Shown here one piece after another: positions 1-6,685 of a stretch of 14,685 nucleotides of DNA. Positions within the stretch are counted from its first letter, which is position 1. The number at the start of each line of letters is the position of its first letter. The notes beneath the pieces were generated by a model. That model ran no database searches. It was not told where the DNA came from and was given only the letters and a program-made list of their open reading frames with translations. The position numbers and the translations under genes were made by a program. Source of the stretch: an uncultured Leptotrichiaceae bacterium (GTDB lineage: Bacteria; Fusobacteriota; Fusobacteriia; Fusobacteriales; Leptotrichiaceae); assembly GCA_938037005.1 (NCBI GenBank), contig CALHVR010000017.1, positions 1 to 14,685 of the forward strand, given 5' to 3'.

Positions 1-364
1 TTAAAATCTCTGAGATAGACGTTTTATAATACCCTTTACTTCTTTGGTCTCTATCATATTCAGTTTTTCCAGCACTCTCTTTATCAGTCGGTCTAGATTC
101 TTTTGTGAAATAATTTTTCTGCAATTGTTGTCTCGCAACTTGCAATCCAACTGCAATAAATAAAATTGTTATATCTATTTTAGATAATTTTGTTTTTTCC
201 TTAAAATCACTTTCTATAATTTCGAGTATTTCATCTGATTTTATACCTAACTCTAATATTTTATCAATTTTATTAAATTCTTTATTTATTTCTGATACAA
301 TTTCTTTTCTTTCCATTATATCTTTTTTATGCTGTTTTCTAGCTTTACTAAACCTAGTATCCAT
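1..364 (-). CDS. Uncharacterised protein, N-terminal 121 residues (cut by window edge)
   Basis: An open frame runs from an ATG at 364-362 to the left edge without a stop, so the C-terminus is missing. The start is well supported: an AGAGGA Shine-Dalgarno lies at 378-373 on the minus strand, 8 nt before the ATG. The visible protein starts MDTRFSKARKQHKKD and is lysine- and glutamate-rich and probably helical up to about residue 60. A hydrophobic stretch follows at about residues 64-77 (ITILFIAVGLQVAR), then a polar segment ending YYKTSISEIL. I do not recognise a characterised family. From memory only, the 'hydrophobic helix, ARQ, polar segment, YYK' arrangement recalls the N-terminus of uncharacterised proteins of roughly 300 residues in Firmicutes and Bacteroidota; this is unverified. 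It begins 3 nt after the stop of the preceding small ORF, which suggests translational coupling. The function is unknown. Confidence 0.75.
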   Translation of the reverse strand, partial: MDTRFSKARKQHKKDIMERKEIVSEINKEFNKIDKILELGIKSDEILEIIESDFKEKTKLSKIDITILFIAVGLQVARQQLQKNYFTKESRPTDKESAGKTEYDRDQRSKGYYKTSISEIL

Positions 365-367
365 AAA

Positions 368-571
368 CTAATCCTCTTTATTTTCTTTCCACAATTTATA
401 GATATCCTCTAATATTTTATAGTATTCTTTTGCATCAACTCCCTCTAATATCCCCAAAAGATTACTATTTTCAAGTTCTACATCAACTTTCTTTTTATTT
501 AAACTAAATTTTTTTATACTTTTATCAAAAATAAAGAAAAAATATAAAAAGTATGTTATAATATGAAGCAT
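368..571 (-). CDS. Small hypothetical protein, up to 67 aa, upstream partner of the left-edge gene
   Basis: The frame ends with TAG at 370-368, only 3 nt before the ATG of the next minus-strand gene and inside that gene's ribosome-binding region, as expected for a coupled pair. The C-terminal half (residues about 29-67, charged, ending KLWKENKED) looks protein-like. The N-terminal 25 residues are dominated by Phe, Tyr and Ile and may be translated AT-rich control DNA, because the murA -10 element lies inside this stretch. The ATG at 571 has no visible Shine-Dalgarno and I found no better start, so the true N-terminus is uncertain and the ORF could be a remnant. No family is recognised. It is divergent from murA. 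Confidence 0.4.
   Translation of the reverse strand: MLHIITYFLYFFFIFDKSIKKFSLNKKKVDVELENSNLLGILEGVDAKEYYKILEDIYKLWKENKED
552..562 (+). promoter_or_regulatory. Extended -10 promoter of murA
   Basis: The 11-mer TATGTTATAAT holds a perfect TATAAT (557-562) with a TGn extension at 554-556. No good -35 is seen 17 nt upstream, which is tolerable for an extended -10 promoter. Transcription would begin near 569-571, giving a leader of about 24 nt to the GTG at 594. The element lies inside the divergent small ORF. Confidence 0.65.
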
Positions 572-580
572 AGTGAATTT

Positions 581-586
581 AGGAGG
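581..586 (+). promoter_or_regulatory. Ribosome binding site that sets the murA start
   Basis: AGGAGG is a full-strength Shine-Dalgarno placed 7 nt before the GTG at 594. It falls inside the longer frame that could open at the GTG at 573, and so argues against that longer start, which has no ribosome-binding site and would sit almost on the predicted transcription start. Confidence 0.85.
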
Positions 587-593
587 AAAAAAC

Positions 594-1862
594 GTGGTAG
601 ACGGATTTAAAATAACAGGAAAAACACCATTAAATGGAACAATAAAAGTAAGTGGAGCAAAAAATGCAGCGTTACCAATAATAATTGCTACATTAGTTGC
701 TAAAGGAGAATATATATTAAAAAATGTGCCAAACTTAAGAGATATAAGAGTGTTGATGAGACTTTTAGAAGATTTGGGAATGGAAACTGAAAAATTAGAT
801 GATACAACATATAGAATAAAAAATGACGGATTTAAAAGAAATGAAGCAAGTTATGAAATTGTGAAGCAAATGAGAGCATCATTTTTGGTAATGGGACCGA
901 TGATAGCGAATTTAGATGAGGCTGTAGTTTCGCTTCCGGGAGGATGTTCAATAGGTGCAAGACCTGTAGACCTTCACTTAAAAGGATTTGAGGCATTAGG
1001 TGCTGAAATAACTAGAATACATGGGTATATTCATGCAAAAGCCGATAATTTGAAAGGAGCCGATATTGCTTTATCATTTCCAAGTGTTGGAGCAACACAA
1101 AATATAATGATGGCTGCGGTTAAAGTACCAGGAAAAACAACTATTTCAAATGCAGCAAGAGAGCCTGAAATTGTAGATTTAGGAAATTTCTTAAATAAAA
1201 TGGGAGCAAAAATTTCGGGACTTGGAAGTCCAGTTATTGAAATTGAAGGAGTTGAGGAATTACACGCTGTAGAATATTCAATTATGTCAGATAGAATTGA
1301 AGCAGGGACGTATGTTATTGCTTCATTGATAACAGATGGAGAATTAAAAATTGAAAATGCAAATATAGAAGACTTGGGAGTCTTTAAATCAGAATTAGAA
1401 TCGATGGGAGTAAAATTTGAAAGAAATGGGAATATTTTGTCAGTAATAGGTAAATTAGAGAATTTAAAACCATCAAAAGTTGTGACAATGCCACATCCGG
1501 GATTTCCGACAGATATGCAACCTCAAATGATGTTGCTACAAGCATTAGTAAAAGGTTCTAGTTCAATGGAAGAGACAGTATTTGAAAATAGATTTATGCA
1601 TGTTCCGGAATTTAATAGAATGGGAGCAGATATTGTTATAAGACATGGAGTTGCAAATATAAATGGAGGACTTTCATTAACAGGTGCAGAAGTGATGGCA
1701 TCAGATTTAAGAGCGGGAGCAGCCTTAGTGTTAGCAGGATTGGTAGCTGAAGGAGAAACTATTTTAAATAGAGTTTATCATATTGATAGAGGGTATGATC
1801 AACTTGAGAAAAAATTAAATGATGTTGGAGCTAAAATAGAGAGAATTAAGTTAGGGATATAG
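594..1862 (+). CDS. murA: UDP-N-acetylglucosamine 1-carboxyvinyltransferase MurA
   Basis: MurA transfers enolpyruvate from PEP to UDP-GlcNAc in the cytoplasm, the first committed step of peptidoglycan synthesis and the fosfomycin target. The start is taken as GTG at 594, giving 422 aa, a normal length; a GTG at 573 would add seven residues that encode the Shine-Dalgarno itself. The N-terminus (VVDGFKITGKTPLNG) aligns with MurA N-termini, followed by the SGAKNAALP motif with the substrate lysine at about residue 23. The catalytic loop LPGGCSIGARPVDLHLKG holds the PEP-binding, fosfomycin-reactive cysteine at about residue 118, so the enzyme should be fosfomycin-sensitive at the target level. 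The C-terminal SDLRAGAALVLAGL motif is intact. Many low-GC bacteria carry a second paralogue (MurZ); whether one exists here cannot be seen. The gene stands alone between its own promoter and terminator. Confidence 0.97.
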   Translation: MVDGFKITGKTPLNGTIKVSGAKNAALPIIIATLVAKGEYILKNVPNLRDIRVLMRLLEDLGMETEKLDDTTYRIKNDGFKRNEASYEIVKQMRASFLVMGPMIANLDEAVVSLPGGCSIGARPVDLHLKGFEALGAEITRIHGYIHAKADNLKGADIALSFPSVGATQNIMMAAVKVPGKTTISNAAREPEIVDLGNFLNKMGAKISGLGSPVIEIEGVEELHAVEYSIMSDRIEAGTYVIASLITDGELKIENANIEDLGVFKSELESMGVKFERNGNILSVIGKLENLKPSKVVTMPHPGFPTDMQPQMMLLQALVKGSSSMEETVFENRFMHVPEFNRMGADIVIRHGVANINGGLSLTGAEVMASDLRAGAALVLAGLVAEGETILNRVYHIDRGYDQLEKKLNDVGAKIERIKLGI

Positions 1863-1877
1863 AAAAATTGTTATAAT

Positions 1878-1912
1878 AAAACGAACAAAAAAATTAAGTT
1901 CGTTTTTTTTTT
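1878..1912 (+). terminator. Rho-independent terminator after murA
   Basis: The left arm AAAACGAAC (1878-1886) pairs with GTTCGTTTT (1898-1906) around an 11-nt AT loop and runs into an unbroken T tract. It lies 16 nt past the murA stop and separates murA from mutS2. Confidence 0.85.
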
Positions 1913-1917
1913 ATTTG

Positions 1918-1926
1918 TGATATAAT
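1918..1926 (+). promoter_or_regulatory. Extended -10 promoter of the mutS2 operon
   Basis: TGATATAAT combines a perfect TATAAT (1921-1926) with the TGn extension. It lies just after the murA terminator and about 46 nt before the mutS2 ATG. No convincing -35 is visible; the region where it would lie is the terminator's right arm. Confidence 0.6.
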
Positions 1927-1972
1927 ATAAAAGAAACATGATGAAATTTGATAGTTAATAGAAAGAGGAAAA

Positions 1973-4315
1973 ATGAATAAAAAATATGATGTATTGGAAT
2001 TTCATAAAGTAATAAATGAATTAATGAATTTGTCAAAATTAGAAGTAACGAAAGAGAAATTTATAGATATAGAAATATTAAAAGATAAGTCAACATTAGA
2101 TAAAGAGCTTATGCTTATGACAGAAATGATTGATTTTTATAAATTTGATGATGGATTTGAATTAAGTGGATTGACGGATATTCAAAGGCATATGGGGACA
2201 ATTGATTTAATTGGAAGTTATTTGAGTGGAGAAGATTTGGCAGATTTGAAAAAGAATTTGGCAATATTTAGAATTTCAAAAAGTAGAGCAAAAAATGTAA
2301 GAGATAAGTATAAAGTAATTTGGCAACTATTTAATGATGTAGAAGAAGTTAAAGATATAGAAAAATTTATAGATGATGCAGTTAAAGATGATGGTGAAAT
2401 AAAAGATGATGCGTCGTTAGGGTTAAGAGATGTTAGACGTCAAAAACAAAATATAAATGCAAACATTAAAGAAAAATTTGATGATTTGATGAATAATAAA
2501 GAGACTGTAAGAGCAGTCCAAGAAAGAATTATAACTCAAAGAAATGATAGATATGTAATAGCAGTGAAAACTGATTTTAAAGGCTTAATTAAAGGGATAG
2601 AACATGACAGATCTGCAAGTGGTGGGACAGTTTATATTGAACCACTAAATGTTGTATCATTAAACAATAAACTTCGTGAATATGAAGCACGAGAGCGTGA
2701 AGAAATAAGAAAAATACTTCTTAGATTGACAGAACTTATTAGGATGAAAAAAGATGAGATTTTAGAAATTAAAGAAATATTACAAAGATTGGATTTCATT
2801 AATGCAAAAACTTCTTATGCGATTGAAAAACATGCTATAGTACCCAAAATTATAAATAAAGAGTATTTGAAATTGGTTGAAGCAAGGCATCCGTTAATTG
2901 ATGAAAATAAAGTTGTTCCACTTAATTTTGAACTGGGAAATAATAATGAAAACATTATGTTAATAACGGGACCAAATACAGGAGGGAAAACTGTAACACT
3001 TAAAGTGGCAGGATTATTAACAATTATGGCATTATCAGGAATACCAATTCCAGCGAGGGAAAAAACAGAAATTGGATTTTTTGAAGATGTATTGTCAGAC
3101 ATTGGTGATGAACAAAGCATTGAGCAAAATTTGTCATCATTTTCAGGGCATGTAAGCAAAATAAAAGGAATAATGGAAAGTATAAATCATAGAAGTTTAG
3201 TTTTAATGGATGAACTTGGAAGTGGTACAGATCCAATGGAAGGATCGGCATTTGCAATGTCAATTATTGATTATTTGAATAAAAAAAATATAAAATCAAT
3301 AATTACAACACATTACAGTGAAGTAAAAGCACACGCATTTAATACAACAGGAATAAAGAGCGCTTCAATGGAATTTGATGTGGAAACATTATCACCAACT
3401 TACAGATTGCTTGAAGGAATACCTGGAGAAAGTAATGCGTTGATTATCGCAAAAAAATATGGAATTAGTGATGAAATAATAGAAAATGCGAAAAGTTATA
3501 TAAGCGAAGATAATCAAAAAGTTGAGGAAATGTTAAAATCAATTAAAGAGAAAAATGATGAGCTTGAAGCATTAAAAATTGAATTAGAAAAAACAAAACA
3601 AAATTTTGAAAATCAAAAAAAATCTTACGAGGAAAAAATAGTAGAAGTTGAAAATGAAAAAAATGAAGTGATAAAAAAAGCGTACGAGGAAGCTGATAAT
3701 TATTTAAAAGAAGTTCAATCTAAAGCGAGAAACTTGATTGATAAAATAAGTCGTGAAGATGCTAAAAAAGAAGATGCTAAAAATGCACAAAGAAGCTTGA
3801 ATATGTTAAGAGATTCATTTGTTGCGGATAAGAAGAAAAATGTTAAAACTCAAAAAGTTGTAGCTAAAAATATAGATATTCAAGAAGGAGAAGAAGTATT
3901 AGTTAAAAATCTTAATCAAAATGGTAAAGTTTTAAGAATTATAGCTGAAGAAAATAAAGTACAAGTACAAGCAGGAATATTAAAATTAATGGTTTCACTA
4001 GATGATATTGTTAAAATTACAAAGAAAAAAGTGAAAGCGTATAAAAATTTTGCGGCTACTAGAACGAGTCAAGTTAGAAATGAAATTGATTTAAGAGGAA
4101 TGACAGCAGACGAAGCATTAATCGATTTAGAGACATATTTAGATCGTGCAATGTTAAACGGATATCATGAAGTTTATATTATTCACGGTAAAGGGACGAT
4201 GGTTTTAAGAAAAAGAATTCATGAATTTTTAAAAACATCAAAATATGTGACTGAATTTAAAGATGCAAATCAAAATGAAGGTGGAATTGGTTGTACAGTA
4301 GCAATTTTAAAATAA
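1973..4315 (+). CDS. mutS2: MutS2 ATPase/endonuclease with Smr domain
   Basis: This is a full-length MutS2 (780 aa; the family is usually 770-790). The N-terminal core and lever regions (about 1-300) precede a MutS-type ATPase: Walker A GPNTGGKT at 333-340, Walker B LVLMDELGSGTDP at about 409-421, and the TTHYSEVKAHA segment at about 445-455. A lysine/glutamate-rich coiled coil spans about 510-600, a KOW-like beta segment about 637-685, and the C-terminal Smr domain about 702-780 with DLRG at 706-709 and HGKGT at 738-742. The usual glycine after HGKGT is methionine here. MutS2 lacks the mismatch-recognition domain. In family members it suppresses recombination or, as shown in Bacillus, splits collided ribosomes; either role is possible here. 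The ATG has an AGAGG at 1964-1968. It leads a likely four-gene unit, with the glycosylase gene 21 nt downstream. Confidence 0.97.
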   Translation: MNKKYDVLEFHKVINELMNLSKLEVTKEKFIDIEILKDKSTLDKELMLMTEMIDFYKFDDGFELSGLTDIQRHMGTIDLIGSYLSGEDLADLKKNLAIFRISKSRAKNVRDKYKVIWQLFNDVEEVKDIEKFIDDAVKDDGEIKDDASLGLRDVRRQKQNINANIKEKFDDLMNNKETVRAVQERIITQRNDRYVIAVKTDFKGLIKGIEHDRSASGGTVYIEPLNVVSLNNKLREYEAREREEIRKILLRLTELIRMKKDEILEIKEILQRLDFINAKTSYAIEKHAIVPKIINKEYLKLVEARHPLIDENKVVPLNFELGNNNENIMLITGPNTGGKTVTLKVAGLLTIMALSGIPIPAREKTEIGFFEDVLSDIGDEQSIEQNLSSFSGHVSKIKGIMESINHRSLVLMDELGSGTDPMEGSAFAMSIIDYLNKKNIKSIITTHYSEVKAHAFNTTGIKSASMEFDVETLSPTYRLLEGIPGESNALIIAKKYGISDEIIENAKSYISEDNQKVEEMLKSIKEKNDELEALKIELEKTKQNFENQKKSYEEKIVEVENEKNEVIKKAYEEADNYLKEVQSKARNLIDKISREDAKKEDAKNAQRSLNMLRDSFVADKKKNVKTQKVVAKNIDIQEGEEVLVKNLNQNGKVLRIIAEENKVQVQAGILKLMVSLDDIVKITKKKVKAYKNFAATRTSQVRNEIDLRGMTADEALIDLETYLDRAMLNGYHEVYIIHGKGTMVLRKRIHEFLKTSKYVTEFKDANQNEGGIGCTVAILK

Positions 4316-4336
4316 ACTAGAAAAGAAAGTAGAAAA

Positions 4337-4990
4337 ATGAAAATAAATAAAGAGAAACATGAAAAAATTTTAGAAATTTATAATCTTATGAAAAGTGATG
4401 CTAAAAAGGCAATAGAGGGTTATAAAAAAGCGTGGAAAGGTACAGAAAAAGAAGTATTTGCAGAGATGGCTTTTTGTATTTTAACACCTCAATCTAAAGC
4501 AAAAAATGCTTGGCAAGCAATAACGAATTTAGTTGAAAATAATTTATTATACACAGGAACAGCGGAAGAAATGGTCGAATATTTGAATATTGTTAGATTT
4601 AAAAATAATAAATCAAAATATTTAGTAGAATTAAGAAATTTGATGACAAGGAATGGAAATTTAGAGCCAAAAAAAATATTGACTGAAATTGGAGATGTTT
4701 TTGAGAAAAGAGCTTGGATTTTTAAAAATATAAAAGGAATGGGATTAAAAGAAGCAAATCATGTTTTGAGAAATTTAGGTTTTGGAGAAAATATTGCGAT
4801 TTTAGATAGACACATTTTAAGAAATTTAGCTGAATTAAATGTAATTAATGAAGTTCCAAAGTCAATAACTGAAAAAAAATATTACGAAATAGAAGATAAA
4901 ATGAGAGAATATTCAAAATATTCAGGAATTGCAATGGATGAATTAGATTTAGTTCTTTGGTATAAAGAAGCAGGTGAAGTTTTTAAATAA
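4337..4990 (+). CDS. ogg: Ogg2-type 8-oxoguanine DNA glycosylase / AP lyase
   Basis: This protein of 217 aa belongs to the HhH-GPD superfamily and fits the short Ogg2 group known from Methanocaldococcus and Thermotoga (about 205-215 aa), not the longer eukaryote-like Ogg1. It should remove 8-oxoguanine from DNA and cleave the resulting abasic site. The helix-hairpin-helix IKGMGLKEANHVLRNLG (about 132-148) carries the presumed Schiff-base lysine K138, and ILDRHILRNL follows with the catalytic aspartate D157. The protein ends in LWYKEAGEVFK; Ogg2 enzymes use a C-terminal lysine to recognise 8-oxoguanine, and the last residue here is lysine. There is no Fe-S cysteine cluster, unlike Nth/MutY. 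The Shine-Dalgarno is weak (AAAGAAAG), so the gene may rely on coupling to mutS2, 21 nt upstream. Confidence 0.88.
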   Translation: MKINKEKHEKILEIYNLMKSDAKKAIEGYKKAWKGTEKEVFAEMAFCILTPQSKAKNAWQAITNLVENNLLYTGTAEEMVEYLNIVRFKNNKSKYLVELRNLMTRNGNLEPKKILTEIGDVFEKRAWIFKNIKGMGLKEANHVLRNLGFGENIAILDRHILRNLAELNVINEVPKSITEKKYYEIEDKMREYSKYSGIAMDELDLVLWYKEAGEVFK

Positions 4991-5035
4991 AAATCAAATA
5001 TTTTTAAAAATATAAAATAGAAAGGTTTGTTATTT

Positions 5036-5347
5036 ATGAGTAAAGTGATAGAATTAAAAGAAAAAAATTTAAAAGATGTAATTGGAGAAGGAGTTGCGTT
5101 AGTTGAATTAGGAAGTGTAACTTGCGGGCCTTGTAAGATGCTTGAGCCAATTTTAGATAAAATGTCAGAAAAAGTAAATTATCCTATTGTAAAAGTGGAA
5201 GTATATGATTTTCCAGAAATTGCAACAGAGTATAAAGTAAGAAGCATTCCTGTACTTTTAGTATTTAAAAATGGAGAAGTTGTAAATCAATTAAAAGGAT
5301 TTGTTGAAGAAAAAGAAATAGATAAAGCTATAAAAAAATATTTATAA
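5036..5347 (+). CDS. Thioredoxin-like protein with TCGPC active site
   Basis: The start is ATG at 5036 (103 aa): an AGAAAGG at 5019-5025 serves it with 10 nt spacing, whereas an in-frame TTG at 5027 would leave no room for a ribosome-binding site. The size and fold match a single-domain cytoplasmic thioredoxin, with redox motif CGPC followed by KMLEPILD and the cis-proline segment RSIPVLLVFKNG. Two usually invariant features differ: the residue before CGPC is Thr instead of Trp (VTCGPC), and the buried Asp26 of E. coli thioredoxin aligns with Glu in the VELGS segment. It should still act as a dithiol-disulfide protein, but its redox potential or reductase partner may differ from housekeeping thioredoxin. 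No thioredoxin reductase is in the window. It lies 45 nt after ogg and 33 nt before the aminopeptidase gene. Confidence 0.9.
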   Translation: MSKVIELKEKNLKDVIGEGVALVELGSVTCGPCKMLEPILDKMSEKVNYPIVKVEVYDFPEIATEYKVRSIPVLLVFKNGEVVNQLKGFVEEKEIDKAIKKYL

Positions 5348-5380
5348 AATAAATTATTGCAAAATAAGAAAGGAAGAAAG

Positions 5381-6625
5381 ATGAAATACGTAGAAAATTT
5401 TGAAGAAAAACTAGATAAATTTGCAGAGGTAGTAGTAAAAGTAGGAGCTAATGTTCAAAAAGGTCAAAAAGTGTGGATAAACTGTGCAACGCACTCATTA
5501 CCATTAGTTCATAAAGTTGTAGAAAAAGCATATCAATTAGGAGCGAGTGATGTAAATGTTAAATTAACAGATTCAAAATTAGCTAGATTACATGCTGAAT
5601 ATAAATCAGAGGAAGTTTATGCTAATATACCACAATGGATTGTAGATGAAAGAAATGCTTATTTAGATGATAATGTAGTATTTATACATATTTTAGGAAG
5701 TTCACCTAAATTATTAGAAGGTATTGACCCTAAGAAATTAAGTGCATTTGCTAAAAAATCAGGAGAAGTATTTAAGTATTATAGTAAAAGAATTATGAAT
5801 GATATAAATTCTTGGACAATTGTAAGCTATCCGTCAATAGAATGGGCAGAAATGGTATTTCCAGAAGAGAAAGATGGAGAAAAAGCTCAAGCAAAATTAT
5901 TTGAAGCGATATTTAAAATGATGAGATTAGATAAAGAAAATCCTGTTGAAGCTTGGGAAAATCATAGAAAATCATTACAAGAAAGAGCGGAATACTTAAA
6001 TAAAAAACAATATAAATCATTACACTACACATCAAAAGGAACAGATATAACAGTAGGATTACCAAAAAATCATATTTGGATGGCAGCAGGAAGTAACAAC
6101 GAAAAAGGTACAAGTTTTATACCGAATATGCCGACAGAGGAAATTTTTACAGCTGGAGATAAATATAGAATAGATGGATATGTTTCAAATAAAAAACCGT
6201 TATCATATCAAGGAAATGTAATTGATGGATTTAAATTAACATTTAAAGATGGAAAAGTTGTAGAATTTGAAGCAGAAAAAGGAAAAGAAGTGTTGGAAGA
6301 ATTGCTAAATACAGATGAAGGATCAAGAAGAATAGGAGAAGTTGCTTTAGTTCCAAATGATTCGCCAATTTCAAATTCGGGATTATTGTTTTATGAAACA
6401 TTATTTGATGAGAATGCTTCAAACCATTTAGCTTTAGGAGAAGCATATCCAACAAATGTAAAAAATGGAACAAATATGACAGAAGAAGAGCTTGATAAAG
6501 CAAGTGTAAATACATCAATATCACATGTGGACTTTATGATTGGAGATGCTGAAATGGATATAGATGGAATAACAGAGGATGGAACTAGAGAGCCAGTATT
6601 TAGAAATGGAAATTGGGCATTTTAG
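5381..6625 (+). CDS. M29-family metallo-aminopeptidase (AmpS/PepS-like)
   Basis: The start is ATG at 5381 (414 aa), preceded by AAAGGAAG at 5370-5377; an in-frame TTG at 5357 would add eight residues that encode this ribosome-binding site. Length and sequence match cytoplasmic M29 aminopeptidases (Bacillus AmpS, streptococcal PepS), which trim N-terminal residues from peptides using two divalent metals. The ligand pattern of the S. aureus family member is reproduced by spacing: Glu in PTEEIF (about 253), Glu in GEVALVPNDSP (320), His in ASNHLALGEAYP (349) with Tyr seven residues later (356), and HVD (382/384). The N-terminal half has the usual less conserved substrate-binding domain. It is the last gene of the mutS2-ogg-trx unit and is followed by a strong hairpin shared with the converging birA gene. 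Confidence 0.93.
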   Translation: MKYVENFEEKLDKFAEVVVKVGANVQKGQKVWINCATHSLPLVHKVVEKAYQLGASDVNVKLTDSKLARLHAEYKSEEVYANIPQWIVDERNAYLDDNVVFIHILGSSPKLLEGIDPKKLSAFAKKSGEVFKYYSKRIMNDINSWTIVSYPSIEWAEMVFPEEKDGEKAQAKLFEAIFKMMRLDKENPVEAWENHRKSLQERAEYLNKKQYKSLHYTSKGTDITVGLPKNHIWMAAGSNNEKGTSFIPNMPTEEIFTAGDKYRIDGYVSNKKPLSYQGNVIDGFKLTFKDGKVVEFEAEKGKEVLEELLNTDEGSRRIGEVALVPNDSPISNSGLLFYETLFDENASNHLALGEAYPTNVKNGTNMTEEELDKASVNTSISHVDFMIGDAEMDIDGITEDGTREPVFRNGNWAF

Positions 6626-6645
6626 ATAAAAATAATTAATAAAGT

Positions 6646-6679
6646 AAAAGAGTATATTTAAAGAAGAATATACTCTTTT
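6646..6679. terminator. Bidirectional terminator between the convergent aminopeptidase and birA genes
   Basis: AAAAGAGTATATT (6646-6658) pairs perfectly over 13 bp with AATATACTCTTTT (6667-6679) around an 8-nt loop. The arms begin and end in A and T runs, so the hairpin gives a T tail in both directions, although the tails are short. It lies 21 nt past the plus-strand stop and 7 nt past the minus-strand stop. Confidence 0.8.
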
Positions 6680-6685
6680 TATATT

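Noticed and set aside
1869..1877. TGTTATAAT just before the murA terminator
   Set aside because: It matches the extended -10 seen elsewhere, but a transcript from it would begin inside the terminator hairpin and meet the T tract at once. It is probably chance in AT-rich DNA.
2815..3263. Minus-strand open frames of 79 and 114 codons inside mutS2
   Set aside because: They are antisense shadows of a strongly conserved ATPase region, with no ribosome-binding site or recognisable product.
4998..5013. Perfect palindrome ATATTTTTAAAAATAT between ogg and the thioredoxin gene
   Set aside because: It is all A/T with no loop and no T tract after it, so it is a poor terminator. It could be an operator, but such palindromes arise easily at this composition.
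5913..6524. Minus-strand frames of 66 and 93 codons inside the aminopeptidase gene
   Set aside because: Leu/Phe-rich antisense translations of AT-rich coding DNA, without start signals.
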